36,247 bases of DNA from Gemmatimonadota bacterium (GTDB taxonomy: Bacteria; Gemmatimonadota; Gemmatimonadetes; Longimicrobiales; Gaopeijiaceae): assembly GCA_022563405.1 (NCBI GenBank), contig JADFNK010000019.1, positions 1 through 36,247 of the forward strand, written 5' to 3'. The stretch's first letter is position 1, and each line of letters starts with the position of its first letter. The notes beneath the pieces were generated by a model. It searched no databases. It had not been told where the DNA came from and was given only the letters and a program-made list of their open reading frames with translations. Position numbers and translations under genes: made by a program. Shown here piece by piece: positions 21,586 through 29,896 of this stretch.

Positions 21586-22706
21586 AGAACCGCCAAGAAC
21601 CGGTCCGCCAACGTCTCCGACTGCCAGCGCCTCACCCCCGCGATCCGCGTGAGTTCTTCCACAGAACGCGGATGAATATGGGCGATCTCCAAGATCACGG
21701 TGTTCGACATCAGGACTCCTCGGGCGATCCCGAGTGCCTCCGCCGCCTCGTTTCGAATGACTTTGAGGCGGTTGGCGATCTCCTCCACCGCGGGTGGGGG
21801 GCGGCGCGGGCCCGACGGACCACGGGGATAACCCACAAGCTCGGAATCGTCGAGCCGGTCGGTCTGTTCGAGTCGGTCGAGTAACTCGGCACCCGACCGC
21901 TCCGCGAGCTGGGGCGAAAAACCATGTACACGCGCGAGGGCTGAAACGTCTCGCGGCCGCTCGCGCACGACCTCCAGAAGGGCCGGATCTCCAGCCACTC
22001 GGAAAGGGGCTCGATCCCGCGCGCGGGCGACCTCGTCTCTCCAGAGCCAAGCTTCGCGGAGAAGGGCCACGTCCCGCAGCTCGAAATTTCGCACGCCTTT
22101 GATCTTGGTGACAGGATCGACGTCTCCGTCGGAGTTCCACCGTAACGCCTCCATGAGCACCGATTCCTCTTCCGCCCAGGATGTTCTCCCTGATGCGTCC
22201 AACCGCTCGGCAAGGAGGTCGGCCAACCGGTGCAGGTGGCGCGTGTCCGAAGCGGCGTAGTCCAGCATCTCGTCCGGGAGAGGACGTTTCGCCCAGTCCG
22301 CGCGCTGGTATTTTTTGGACACGTGGACATCGAGGTGCTTCTCCAGGAGCGCGGCGAGCCCGAGAGACGGCTCTCCCAGAAGTGCTGCCGCGGTCTGCGT
22401 GTCGAACAGCTTCACGGGGTGCAGATCCAAGTCCCGGTCGAGAAGCCGCAGATCGTAGTCGCCGCCGTGAAGGAGGACCGTTACCGTCGGGCTCTCCAGA
22501 GGGCCCCGGAGCACATCCGACGGATCGACGGCGAGCGTGTCGACGATGAAATTCTGTTCGCCGCAGGTCACTTGAAGAAGACAGACGCGATCCGAATACC
22601 GGTGAAAGCCGGCCGCTTCGAGGTCCACGGCCAGACGGGATTCTCCCGTCAGGGCCTCGCCCAATTCACGGAGATCGCCCGAATCTGAGATGAGTCGAAT
22701 CGTCAT
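21582..22706 (-). CDS. rnd: Ribonuclease D
   Basis: This 374-residue 3'-5' exoribonuclease of the DEDDy class is expected to trim tRNA and other stable RNA 3' ends. Exonuclease residues are Asp28 and Glu30 (AVDLEA), Asp85 (GGDYDLRLL), and Tyr150/Asp154 (YAASDTRHL). Two HRDC-like helical regions follow (about 215-290 and 305-374), matching full-length RNase D. The start is ATG 22706, which overlaps the stop of a small upstream gene as ATGA, suggesting coupling. The 3' end overlaps the dksA-like stop by 4 nt. No strong ribosome binding site is visible, consistent with coupled translation. Confidence 0.92.
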   Translation of the reverse strand: MTIRLISDSGDLRELGEALTGESRLAVDLEAAGFHRYSDRVCLLQVTCGEQNFIVDTLAVDPSDVLRGPLESPTVTVLLHGGDYDLRLLDRDLDLHPVKLFDTQTAAALLGEPSLGLAALLEKHLDVHVSKKYQRADWAKRPLPDEMLDYAASDTRHLHRLADLLAERLDASGRTSWAEEESVLMEALRWNSDGDVDPVTKIKGVRNFELRDVALLREAWLWRDEVARARDRAPFRVAGDPALLEVVRERPRDVSALARVHGFSPQLAERSGAELLDRLEQTDRLDDSELVGYPRGPSGPRRPPPAVEEIANRLKVIRNEAAEALGIARGVLMSNTVILEIAHIHPRSVEELTRIAGVRRWQSETLADRFLAVL

Positions 22707-22933
22707 GATGCCGAGAGCTTCGGCCCGGAGGACTCTGGGCGCAAGCGGACCTGGGTTCGGTCCGCGTGTAATCCGGGTTCGTCCCGGGCCAAAGACTTGC
22801 CCTTCAGATCACCCAACGGCAGCTTCACAGGCGCAGCTTCAACGGACCCCTCCGTACCCAGTGTGGTGCTTCGGAAGTTCGCTCGAACGCCCCAGACACT
22901 ATCGGAAAACCGCACGAGCTCCACGGGATTCAT
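22703..22933 (-). CDS. Possible small protein (76 aa) translationally coupled to rnd
   Basis: I do not recognise this product. It starts MNPVELVRFSDSVWGVRANF and ends in a polar, Arg/Ser-rich tail; there is no signal or membrane segment. Two features support it. Its TGA overlaps the rnd ATG as ATGA, the coupling used repeatedly in this window. Its ATG shares the palindrome CATG with the ATG of the divergent metallo-hydrolase gene, leaving no gap on either side. GAGGAA lies rather far upstream (about 10-12 nt). If it is not a gene, 22707-22931 is an empty 225-bp divergent promoter region. Conservation of the frame in relatives would decide. Confidence 0.4.
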   Translation of the reverse strand: MNPVELVRFSDSVWGVRANFRSTTLGTEGSVEAAPVKLPLGDLKGKSLARDEPGLHADRTQVRLRPESSGPKLSAS

Positions 22934-23711
22934 GAGACTCACATTCCTCGGAACAGGAACCTCTTTCGGTGTGCCGGTCGTCGGGTGCGACTGCGACGTC
23001 TGCACCTCGGATGACGTCAGGGACAAGCGAACCCGGCACGGAGCCTTGCTCGAGATGGACCAGGGGACGGTTCTGGTCGATACGCCGCCCGAACTCCGAC
23101 TCCAGTTGCTTGCTGCGGGTGCCAGCAACGTCGATGCGGTGTGGTACACACACGCCCATGCGGACCATCTCCATGGCATTGACGATCTCCGTGCCTTCAC
23201 GGCACGCCAGCGGCGCGATATTCCTGCGTTCGTTCCCAAGGAGTACGCCGATCTTTTTCGCACCCGGTTCTCGTACATCTTCGACGAAAATTTTCAACCT
23301 CCCGAGGGGACGACCAAACCTCGCATTCGTCTCGAACCGTTCGGGCCCGGCGAGGCCCCGACGATTCTTGGTCACCGCTTCGAACCCGTGGTGGTCCCTC
23401 ACGGGCCGATCAATGTGTACGGCTTTCGCGTCGGGTCGCTGGGTTACGTCACCGACGCGAAGGAGCTGCCTCCGGCCGCTTTGAAAACCCTGAAGGGTGT
23501 GAGCGTTCTGGTACTCAATGCGTTGTGGTTCGGCCGACCGCATCCGACTCACTTCAACGTCGAAGAGGCCGTCGAGGCCGCAAAGACGGTGGGTGCGGAG
23601 CGCACGTATCTCGTCCATCTGACGCATCGGGTTGGGCACCAGGAGTTGTTGGATCGGCTCCCCGAGAGTGTGGCCCCTGCGTACGACGGGCTGAGCATCG
23701 AGATCACATGA
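22932..23711 (+). CDS. MBL-fold metallo-hydrolase, PhnP-like
   Basis: The 259 residues open with LTFLGTGTSFGVPVVGCDCDVC. The GCxCxxC motif (18-24) is the structural zinc knuckle known from PhnP-type phosphodiesterases. The metallo-beta-lactamase signature THAHADH (73-79) follows, with further ligands probably in VVPHGP, YVTDAKEL and HLTH. PhnP hydrolyses a cyclic phosphate in phosphonate breakdown, but no phn genes are nearby, so the role here is more likely a generic cyclic phosphate or nucleotide phosphodiesterase. ATG 22932 is chosen because the family begins there; a longer in-frame extension to 22797 looks non-coding. Its stop overlaps the pgi start as ATGA. Confidence 0.88.
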   Translation: MRLTFLGTGTSFGVPVVGCDCDVCTSDDVRDKRTRHGALLEMDQGTVLVDTPPELRLQLLAAGASNVDAVWYTHAHADHLHGIDDLRAFTARQRRDIPAFVPKEYADLFRTRFSYIFDENFQPPEGTTKPRIRLEPFGPGEAPTILGHRFEPVVVPHGPINVYGFRVGSLGYVTDAKELPPAALKTLKGVSVLVLNALWFGRPHPTHFNVEEAVEAAKTVGAERTYLVHLTHRVGHQELLDRLPESVAPAYDGLSIEIT

Positions 23712-25111
23712 CTCCCATCACGCTCGATTTCTCGAACATGGTGGCGGAACGCCTCGGCGGCGGCGGCGTCGAGGCGGAGCGCCTCGGAGGGGACTTGGCG
23801 GATCGTTTCCGTTCGGCTCATGAAAGTGTGGAATCCGCTCGGCATTCCGGTGAGATGGGATTCTTCGAGCTGCCCTACGACTCGGTTGCGTTGCGCCGCG
23901 CACTGGATCTCGCGGATCGGGTCGAGGGGCGTTTCGAGAATCTGGTCATCATCGGGATCGGGGGGTCCGCGCTGGGCGCCCGCACCTTGAGGGACGCGTT
24001 GCTCGGACCCTTGTGGAACGAACGCTCGAATGAGGAGCGGGCGGGCCGGCCTCGTATGTACATCCTCGACAACGTGGACCCTGGCGCCGTATTGGACACG
24101 TTGGAGCATCTGGATCTACGCCGTACGCTGTTCAACGTCGTGAGCAAGTCGGGATCCACCGCAGAGACCATGGCACTCTACCTGGTGATCGAGGGGCTGC
24201 TGATCGAGGAGCTCGGAGCGGACGAGGTGGGGAAGCACTTCGTGTTCACGACGGATGCGGAGAGCGGAACCCTGCGCTCGATCGCCGAGGCCGAAGGAAT
24301 CAGCAGCCTGCCTATTCCGGACAACGTGGGGGGGCGCTTTTCCGTGCTTTCTCCGGTGGGTCTCTTTCCGGCCGCCCTTGTCGGCGTGGATGCGGCGGCG
24401 CTTCTCGCTGGCGCCGCGCGGGCGGACGAGTACTGCCGTACGCCGGTGCTGAGAGAGAACCCCGCCGGACTCATGGCTACACTGCTTCACACAGCTCACA
24501 GCGAGGCGGGGGCCTCGATCCATGTGATGATGCCCTATTCCGAGCGCCTTCGGTCCTTCTCGTTCTGGTTTCAGCAACTCTGGGCCGAGTCTCTCGGAAA
24601 GGCCCACGATCGCTCCGGCAATGTCGTCCACACCGGACCGACCCCGCTTCCCGCGGTCGGGGTCACCGATCAGCATGCCCAGGTACAGTTGTTCATGGAG
24701 GGGCCGCTGGACAAAGTCGTCGTCTTCCTAGCGGTCACCGGGCTGGGGCAGCGGGACGTGTCAATCGGAACGCACCGCGCCTCGGTGCCCTCCCTCGCCT
24801 ATCTCGGGGATTACTCTTTGGGTCGGCTGATGGACGCCGAGAGGCAGGCGACGGCCGAGGCATTGCGCCAGGGCGGCCGGGCGAACATGACCTTCGAGAT
24901 CCCGCACCTCGACGCGTCGACGCTCGGAGAGCTCTTCATGCTCATGTTCGTCGCTACGGTCTACGCCGGCGCGTTGTACGACGTGAACCCACTCGATCAA
25001 CCGGGTGTCGAGCTGGGTAAAGAACTCGCGTACGGACTCATGGGACGGGAGGGGTACGATCCGCCGGAACAATCGGATCCGGACGTCCGCTGGCGGCTCG
25101 AACGGGGATAG
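23708..25111 (+). CDS. pgi: Glucose-6-phosphate isomerase
   Basis: The enzyme interconverts glucose-6-phosphate and fructose-6-phosphate. At 467 residues it belongs to the shorter bacterial form. SIS-fold phosphate-binding motifs are IGIGGSALGAR (about 82-92) and SKSGSTAET (about 142-150). The later family blocks are FQQLWAESLGK with the catalytic Glu, VTDQHAQVQLFMEG with the ring-opening His, and NPLDQPGVELGK with the C-terminal Lys. ATG 23708 overlaps the upstream stop (ATGA). After it, GCGGG (25131-25135) and CCCGC (25144-25148) could form a weak terminator followed by TTCT, and then repeat locus B precedes ytxH. Confidence 0.94.
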   Translation: MTPITLDFSNMVAERLGGGGVEAERLGGDLADRFRSAHESVESARHSGEMGFFELPYDSVALRRALDLADRVEGRFENLVIIGIGGSALGARTLRDALLGPLWNERSNEERAGRPRMYILDNVDPGAVLDTLEHLDLRRTLFNVVSKSGSTAETMALYLVIEGLLIEELGADEVGKHFVFTTDAESGTLRSIAEAEGISSLPIPDNVGGRFSVLSPVGLFPAALVGVDAAALLAGAARADEYCRTPVLRENPAGLMATLLHTAHSEAGASIHVMMPYSERLRSFSFWFQQLWAESLGKAHDRSGNVVHTGPTPLPAVGVTDQHAQVQLFMEGPLDKVVVFLAVTGLGQRDVSIGTHRASVPSLAYLGDYSLGRLMDAERQATAEALRQGGRANMTFEIPHLDASTLGELFMLMFVATVYAGALYDVNPLDQPGVELGKELAYGLMGREGYDPPEQSDPDVRWRLERG

Positions 25112-25130
25112 CGGTATCTTGCAAATGGCG

Positions 25131-25152
25131 GCGGGTGCCTTGTCCCGCTTCT
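25131..25152 (+). terminator. Weak terminator-like hairpin after pgi
   Basis: GCGGG and CCCGC form a 5-bp stem with an 8-nt loop, followed by TTCT. The stem is short and the uridine tract poor, so read-through into ytxH is likely. Confidence 0.3.
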
Positions 25153-25161
25153 GAGAGTTGC

Positions 25162-25243
25162 GGAAGAGACCCGCGGGAGGACCCGCGGTCGAGACCCGCG
25201 GAGAACCGGCGGCAGAAGCCCGCGGGAGAACCCGCAGAAGGAG
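25162..25243 (+). repeat. Degenerate 12-bp tandem repeat, locus B, ending in the ribosome binding site
   Basis: Six units of 11-13 bp run from 25162 to 25235. Among them are GGAAGAGACCCGC, GGGAGGACCCGC, GGTCGAGACCCGC and GGGAGAACCCGC. They belong to the same family as 14736-14793, in the same orientation to the downstream gene. The array is followed at once by AGAAGGAG (25236-25243), the ribosome binding site of ytxH. GCGGG-AGAA-CCCGC inside it can form a 5-bp hairpin. Confidence 0.85.
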
Positions 25244-25251
25244 TGGATATC

Positions 25252-25680
25252 ATGCGTAATCAAGAGGACCTCCCCTACATCATCGTCGAGCGGGACAGCG
25301 GTGGGAGTTTTGGGTCGTTCTTCCTCGGCGCCCTGGTCGGGGCTGGCCTGGCGCTGCTTTTTGCTCCTCAATCCGGCCAAGAGACGCAGGAGGAGATACG
25401 GGCCCGTGCAAAGAAGCTCCGCATTGCCGCCGAGGAGCGGATGCGTGAGGCTCAACTGACGCTCGAAGATAAGTTGGAGCACGTTCGCGAGGGTGTCGAA
25501 TCCCGTGTCGAGTTGGTGCGTGATGCGGTGGAGTCGGGACGTGCAGCGGCCCAGGAGGCCCGTACCGATCTCGAAGCCAAGCTCGAGCGCACCAAGACCG
25601 CGGCGAAGGTGGGGATCGCCGCAGCGAAAGAGGCGGCTGTGGGCGAGAAGGCGACTTCGGAGGAAGACGCCGGCGAATAG
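25252..25680 (+). CDS. YtxH-like membrane-anchored coiled-coil protein
   Basis: The 142-residue protein has a short polar start, one Gly-rich hydrophobic segment (SFGSFFLGALVGAGLALLFAP, about 19-39) and then a long, strongly helical charged region (about 45-130) with regular Glu/Arg/Ala spacing. This is the layout of YtxH-type general stress proteins: an N-terminal anchor with GxxxG pattern and an apolipoprotein-like tail. Function is poorly known in the family. ATG 25252 has AAGGAG 8 nt upstream. The stop is 18 nt before the next gene, a YihY-type membrane protein. Confidence 0.75.
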   Translation: MRNQEDLPYIIVERDSGGSFGSFFLGALVGAGLALLFAPQSGQETQEEIRARAKKLRIAAEERMREAQLTLEDKLEHVREGVESRVELVRDAVESGRAAAQEARTDLEAKLERTKTAAKVGIAAAKEAAVGEKATSEEDAGE

Positions 25681-25698
25681 CCCTGAGTCGGACTTCCT

Positions 25699-26619
25699 GT
25701 GAGCGCCGGCCGCGTAGCTTCCACCCTCGGTTCACGTTTCGCCCGCCTCAGGGATTTCTGGTCCCGAGTGTACCAGAAGTCCGCCGAGGACAAGATCTTC
25801 TTCCTGGCAGGGGCGATCAGTTACAACTTTCTGATTGCCGTCGTACCCCTTTTTCTCCTGGCGGTTGGTGTGTGGGGGTATGTGCTTCCCCAGATCGGCG
25901 AGCCCTCCGAAGTCATCATCGGTTTGGTCGAGAGCTACATTCCGGAGATGGGAGATGGAATCGACCTCATCGCCGAGATCGAATCTGGAATCAACGACGT
26001 GGTGGCGAGCCGCGCCGGGTACTCGATCGTGGGGTTCCTTCTGTTTATTTGGCTCTCCACCAGACTCGTAACGACGCTCCGAATTGCCTTGCTCGACGTG
26101 TTCGATCTCGCGTCGGATCGTGGTGTGGTCCGAGGCAAGATCTTCGACATGGAGGTGGTGGTGGTCGTGGGTGCGTTGGCGCTCTTCAACGTGGCCCTGG
26201 CGATCTTCCTCCAGCTGCTGCGTGGATGGGGCACCGACCTGTTGGGTATTCCCGAGGACCTTCTCGGATCGACCCAACGGGTGCTTGCCACGTTGGTCGG
26301 GCTCGCGTCGACTTGGGCCATGTTCGGGGTCGTCTATTGGTACATTCCCGTGCGGCGGATCAGTTGGCACACTGCGTGGGTGGCCGCGACGGTCATGGCC
26401 GTATCGTACGAGGCGATGAAATGGGGATTCGGCTTGTACGTCACGTCCGTGGCGGACTACCGCTCCACTTATGGGAATTTCGCGAACGTCGTAGTGCTCT
26501 TGTTCTGGATCTATTACGTGTCGGTAGGGTTTGTCCTCAGCGGGGAAGTCGCCCAGGTTTACACCATGGAAAAAGGGCGAAACGTGCAGATTGGAAACGC
26601 CGCCGAAGGCTCGGCATGA
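25699..26619 (+). CDS. YihY/BrkB-family inner-membrane protein
   Basis: The 306 residues include the family signature near the N-terminus (AEDKIFFLAGAISYNFLIAVVPLFLL-type helix, written here only in part: AISYNFLIAVVPLF, about 40-53). Roughly six hydrophobic segments follow, ending with ANVVVLLFWIYYVSVGFVLSG (about 264-284). YihY proteins were once called RNase BN, but that activity belongs to another gene; they are now treated as membrane proteins of unknown function. GTG 25699 is the only good start at the family N-terminus. smpB begins 14 nt after the stop. Confidence 0.85.
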   Translation: MSAGRVASTLGSRFARLRDFWSRVYQKSAEDKIFFLAGAISYNFLIAVVPLFLLAVGVWGYVLPQIGEPSEVIIGLVESYIPEMGDGIDLIAEIESGINDVVASRAGYSIVGFLLFIWLSTRLVTTLRIALLDVFDLASDRGVVRGKIFDMEVVVVVGALALFNVALAIFLQLLRGWGTDLLGIPEDLLGSTQRVLATLVGLASTWAMFGVVYWYIPVRRISWHTAWVAATVMAVSYEAMKWGFGLYVTSVADYRSTYGNFANVVVLLFWIYYVSVGFVLSGEVAQVYTMEKGRNVQIGNAAEGSA

Positions 26620-26632
26620 ACTTGGACCCCCG

Positions 26633-27112
26633 TTGAGCGACAAGAATGGTCCCGGAGAAGACGGCCGCAAGGTCGTGGGGCGGAATCGGAAAGCCCGGCA
26701 TGAATATCAGATCCTGGATACCTACGAAGCCGGCATCGTGCTCAAGGGACCCGAGGTGAAGTCGCTTCGGGCCGGCCAGTTGGCTTTCCGGGACGCCTTC
26801 GCCCGGGTGGAGAGTGGGGAAGTCTGGCTCTACAACTTCCACATTTCACCCTACGAAGAAGCGAACCGGGCCAACCAGGAACCTGATCGTGTACGCAAGT
26901 TACTCCTGCACCGCGAGGAGATCCGCCGTTTGGAGATCAAGACCGGCGAAAAGGGACTCACCTTGATTCCGCTCGAGATCTACTTCCGGAAAGGGAACGC
27001 GAAGGTGCTTCTCGGGGTGGGGAGGGGGCGCCGACTTTACGACAAGCGCGAAAAGCTGAAGAAGCAAACTCAGGATATGGAGGCCAAACGCGCCATGAGC
27101 AAGCTCCGATGA
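26633..27112 (+). CDS. smpB: SsrA-binding protein SmpB
   Basis: SmpB binds tmRNA and brings it to stalled ribosomes for trans-translation. The core matches well: NRKARHEYQILDTYEAGIVL, GPEVKSLRAGQLAFRDAF and FHISPYEEAN. The basic C-terminal tail (LYDKREKLKKQTQDMEAKRA) probes the mRNA channel. The chosen TTG start at 26633 gives 159 residues, the usual length. An internal GTG about 14 codons later would cut the N-terminal lead. No tmRNA gene (ssrA) is recognisable in the window. The stop overlaps the amidase ATG (ATGA). Confidence 0.92.
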   Translation: MSDKNGPGEDGRKVVGRNRKARHEYQILDTYEAGIVLKGPEVKSLRAGQLAFRDAFARVESGEVWLYNFHISPYEEANRANQEPDRVRKLLLHREEIRRLEIKTGEKGLTLIPLEIYFRKGNAKVLLGVGRGRRLYDKREKLKKQTQDMEAKRAMSKLR

Positions 27113-28467
27113 TCAGTCGCGGATCCAGGCTGTCGAGCCTTCTCGGCATCTCGACCTTGTTGTTGATGACCCTCGGCGGGCCGGCTCCCGGTTCTGCCCA
27201 AACGGGCGATGCTCAAACGGGAGCTGCCCAAACGGGCGATGCTCTCGTCGTACACGGCCCGGATGGCTCCTCCCTCTCGTTGCCTGTCGAGCGCTCGCGC
27301 GGGTACGCGACCGTGTCTCATGAGGCACTACTTCAGCTGGGGTGGGCCGTCGAGGTGGATCCACTTGGGCTGCGGGCCCAACTCGGGCCAGGTGGGCCTT
27401 TGGTCGAGTTTTCGTTGGGCAGCCCGCTCTTCCGCTGGGACGACGATGTGCTCCAAATGGTGAGCGCGCCTTTTTCACGTGGCGCCTTCATTCAGATTCC
27501 GCTCCAGTTCGTGGTGGATTTCCTTCCGTCCCGAGCGAGCGAGGTCTATGCGTTCTCCCCAGACGAGGAGGTTCTCGAAATCCTCGACGCGTCTCTGTGG
27601 CGAGGACGTGGTACCGAGATCCGCCAGGTGGTGAGCCCACGCGGAGGGATCACGACTCGGAGCGGTCTCGCGGACCCGAATGACGCCGGCAGAGACGAGC
27701 CCTTTGGGCAGGAAGTGAACGAGGCACAGGACCTCCAAAAACGAGTGGTCGTGATCGATCCCGGCCACGGGGGTTCAGACCCGGGTGCCACGGGTAGTGG
27801 TGGGCGCCGTGAGAAGGATATCGCACTGGCCATCGGGCGTTATGTGGAGAGGGAACTGAGCGGCGACGAAGACATCGAGGTATACATGATCCGCGACCGG
27901 GATCTGCTGGTCCCCCTCTGGGAGCGTGGTCCGCAGGCCACCCAGTGGAAGGGGGCTCGCCCTGGCGTCTTCATATCCATTCACGTGAATTCTTCCCCGG
28001 ACAGCCCCGCGGTACGCGGGTTCGAGACGTACTTTCTGTCCGAGGCCCGTACCGAGCACGAGCTAAGGGTGGAGGCGATCGAGAATGCTCCTCTCCAACG
28101 GGAGCCGGAGTCGAACAGTAACGACGTGGAAACTCTCGATCTGACTTTCATCGAGCGGGACCTGGAAAAGTTCAACCACGGACATTGGTCGTCCATGCTC
28201 GCGGAGGGTATTCAGCGGGAACTGGAGGACGGACATCCCGGACCTAACCGAGGTGTGAAGCAGGCAAATCTTGCGGTGCTCACCAATGTTCTCATGCCGG
28301 CGGTGCTGGTCGAGGTGGGGTTCATATCCAACCGTGCGGAAGAGCGCATTCTGTCCCAAGGGGAGTTCCAGAGGGAGATCGCCGTGGCTCTCGCACAGGG
28401 AGTCAGGGGATTCTTCGACCGGTATGCGCCGGAGCAGGGAGTCGCGGTTCAGGATCTCACTCGGTGA
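27109..28467 (+). CDS. N-acetylmuramoyl-L-alanine amidase (Amidase_3, AmiC-like), secreted
   Basis: A 452-residue periplasmic zinc amidase that cuts the bond between MurNAc and the stem peptide. The signal peptide ends near GSA-QT (about residue 30). A threefold AQTGD/AQTGA repeat (30-45) follows directly. An N-terminal region (about 46-165) resembles a beta-rich stalk domain of the copper-amine-oxidase-N type. The catalytic domain (about 210-445) shows zinc ligands His220 (DPGHGG), Glu235 (RREKD) and His292 (SIHVNS), and catalytic Glu402 (LVEVGF). ATG 27109 overlaps the smpB stop, and the stop overlaps the next GTG (GTGA). It fits with murQ and anmK as part of cell-wall turnover. Confidence 0.92.
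   Translation: MISRGSRLSSLLGISTLLLMTLGGPAPGSAQTGDAQTGAAQTGDALVVHGPDGSSLSLPVERSRGYATVSHEALLQLGWAVEVDPLGLRAQLGPGGPLVEFSLGSPLFRWDDDVLQMVSAPFSRGAFIQIPLQFVVDFLPSRASEVYAFSPDEEVLEILDASLWRGRGTEIRQVVSPRGGITTRSGLADPNDAGRDEPFGQEVNEAQDLQKRVVVIDPGHGGSDPGATGSGGRREKDIALAIGRYVERELSGDEDIEVYMIRDRDLLVPLWERGPQATQWKGARPGVFISIHVNSSPDSPAVRGFETYFLSEARTEHELRVEAIENAPLQREPESNSNDVETLDLTFIERDLEKFNHGHWSSMLAEGIQRELEDGHPGPNRGVKQANLAVLTNVLMPAVLVEVGFISNRAEERILSQGEFQREIAVALAQGVRGFFDRYAPEQGVAVQDLTR
27196..27240 (+). repeat. In-frame 15-bp tandem repeat, three copies, in the amidase gene
   Basis: Units at 27196-27210, 27211-27225 and 27226-27240 encode AQTGD, AQTGA, AQTGD. Units one and three are identical; unit two differs at three bases. 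It lies just after the predicted signal peptidase site and probably forms a flexible linker. Confidence 0.9.
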
Positions 28468-29879
28468 GAATCCCCGGCCCGAGACGCGTCCACGCCGTCG
28501 CGACGGTGGGGTTGGGGTTTCTGGCCGGCTGCGCCTCTTATAACACACTCTATAACGCGGAGGCCTTGTACCGGGAGGCCGAAAACTTACGCTTGGCGGG
28601 CCAGGAACAAGCGGGTCGGGAGCGGTATCGCGAGGTCGTCGCCAAGGCCACCAAGGGGTACGAGTCCAACGAGGACGGTCGCCGGGCCGATGATGCCCTC
28701 CTCCTCATGGCCAAGGCCCACTTTCGCCTGAGGGAGCTTCCGGAAGCCAACCGAGCGCTCGAGCGCGCCCTGGAAGTAAGCGACGACCCCGATGTGAGAG
28801 GGCAGGTCGGCCTGTACCGAGGGGTGGTCGCGGTGGCGGCTGGAAGGATGGCTCGCGGGATCGCCCTTCTCGACGAAGCGCTGGTCGGCGTCGATGAGCC
28901 GATCCATCAGGCGGAGGGTCATTTCTGGCGCGCCCGTGCCCACCTCGAACAGGGGATGGTGGAGGAGGGGTGGCAAGATCTGGATCGGGCGCGTGAGGCT
29001 CATAGTAGCCTGGTAGTGCCGGCCGACCTCGAGCGCGTCGCTTGGGGATTTTCACTGCCGGATTTGACCCGTATCCACCAGGGAATTCAGGGACTGCTCT
29101 TCACGAGGCGCGCGCAAGTACACGGGGACTCCGTCCGTTCGCTGGTTCGACGATTTGCGGACCGATGGGGCGCAACGAGCGCCATGGTCCTTCTGGACGA
29201 CGTGGAAGACACAGATTGGTCCCGAGAAGAACGAGACCGCTTGTTGATGACCCGTGCCCGGCTCGCCTATGAGGCGGGTGATGACGACCGGGCGAAGGAA
29301 GACGCGCGTCGGGTCGGGTCGGGTGTGGGGGAGCAGGCCTCAGACGCGAGAGTGACATTGGCGAGATGGATGCTCGCCGAGGTCCAGAAGGTGGGCCAAC
29401 TCGCGGCGCTTCGGGCCGTTCTTCTCCCGGCGGTGGCGTCGGAGGACGCCCAGCTGTTGCTGAACACGATCCGGCGGGTGGAGCTTCTCACTGAGTATGG
29501 GCTCGAGGGTGAGCCCATCGCGCTGATCTGCGCTGCCGAGCTTGCCCGAGATGGGCTGGTCGCTCGAGGGCTCGCCGCGACACTTTTTCAGGCCTATGCG
29601 GATGCGGCGCCGGACGCGCCGTGGTACACGAAGGCGCTCCTCGCGGCCATGGAGCTGACGACCGATCCTGCGGGGCGGAAGCGGCTCGACGAGCGGCTCG
29701 ATGCACTCCCGGGAGATCCATATGTTCGTTATGCTCGTAAGGGTCAGGTTGTGCCTGAGCTCGGGGATTTGGAGTACCTGCTCCAGGAGGCGCTCGACTC
29801 ACTCGCCGAGCGGGTCGACGAGGAACTGACCGCCCGGCGGCAACTCGCGGGGGCGCCGGCGGGTGCGCCGGAAGAGTGA
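28464..29879 (+). CDS. TPR-type outer-membrane-like lipoprotein
   Basis: The 471-residue product has a signal with lipobox FLAGC (Cys23), so the mature protein starts CASYNTLYNAEALYREAE. Helical repeats of about 34 residues follow, with Ala/Leu/Arg patterns typical of TPRs (for example ADDALLLMAKAHFRLRELPEANRALERAL, cited here only as a region near 76-104). The YNTLYNA start and early repeats recall BamD/YfiO-like assembly lipoproteins, but the protein is about twice as long as BamD, so no function is assigned. The tail ends in AGAPAGAPEE, another micro-repeat. GTG 28464 overlaps the amidase stop, suggesting a linked envelope role. Confidence 0.75.
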   Translation: MRIPGPRRVHAVATVGLGFLAGCASYNTLYNAEALYREAENLRLAGQEQAGRERYREVVAKATKGYESNEDGRRADDALLLMAKAHFRLRELPEANRALERALEVSDDPDVRGQVGLYRGVVAVAAGRMARGIALLDEALVGVDEPIHQAEGHFWRARAHLEQGMVEEGWQDLDRAREAHSSLVVPADLERVAWGFSLPDLTRIHQGIQGLLFTRRAQVHGDSVRSLVRRFADRWGATSAMVLLDDVEDTDWSREERDRLLMTRARLAYEAGDDDRAKEDARRVGSGVGEQASDARVTLARWMLAEVQKVGQLAALRAVLLPAVASEDAQLLLNTIRRVELLTEYGLEGEPIALICAAELARDGLVARGLAATLFQAYADAAPDAPWYTKALLAAMELTTDPAGRKRLDERLDALPGDPYVRYARKGQVVPELGDLEYLLQEALDSLAERVDEELTARRQLAGAPAGAPEE

Positions 29880-29896
29880 GACCGATCGACACGAAC

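Noticed and set aside
21184-22140. Minus-strand frame of 318 codons spanning the dksA-like gene and the rnd 3' half
   Set aside because: It lies antisense to the dksA-like gene and in another frame from rnd, with Arg/Gly/Pro-rich low-information sequence.
26620-27120. tmRNA gene near smpB
   Set aside because: smpB is flanked by overlapping or near-adjacent genes, and no tRNA-Ala-like ends are visible.
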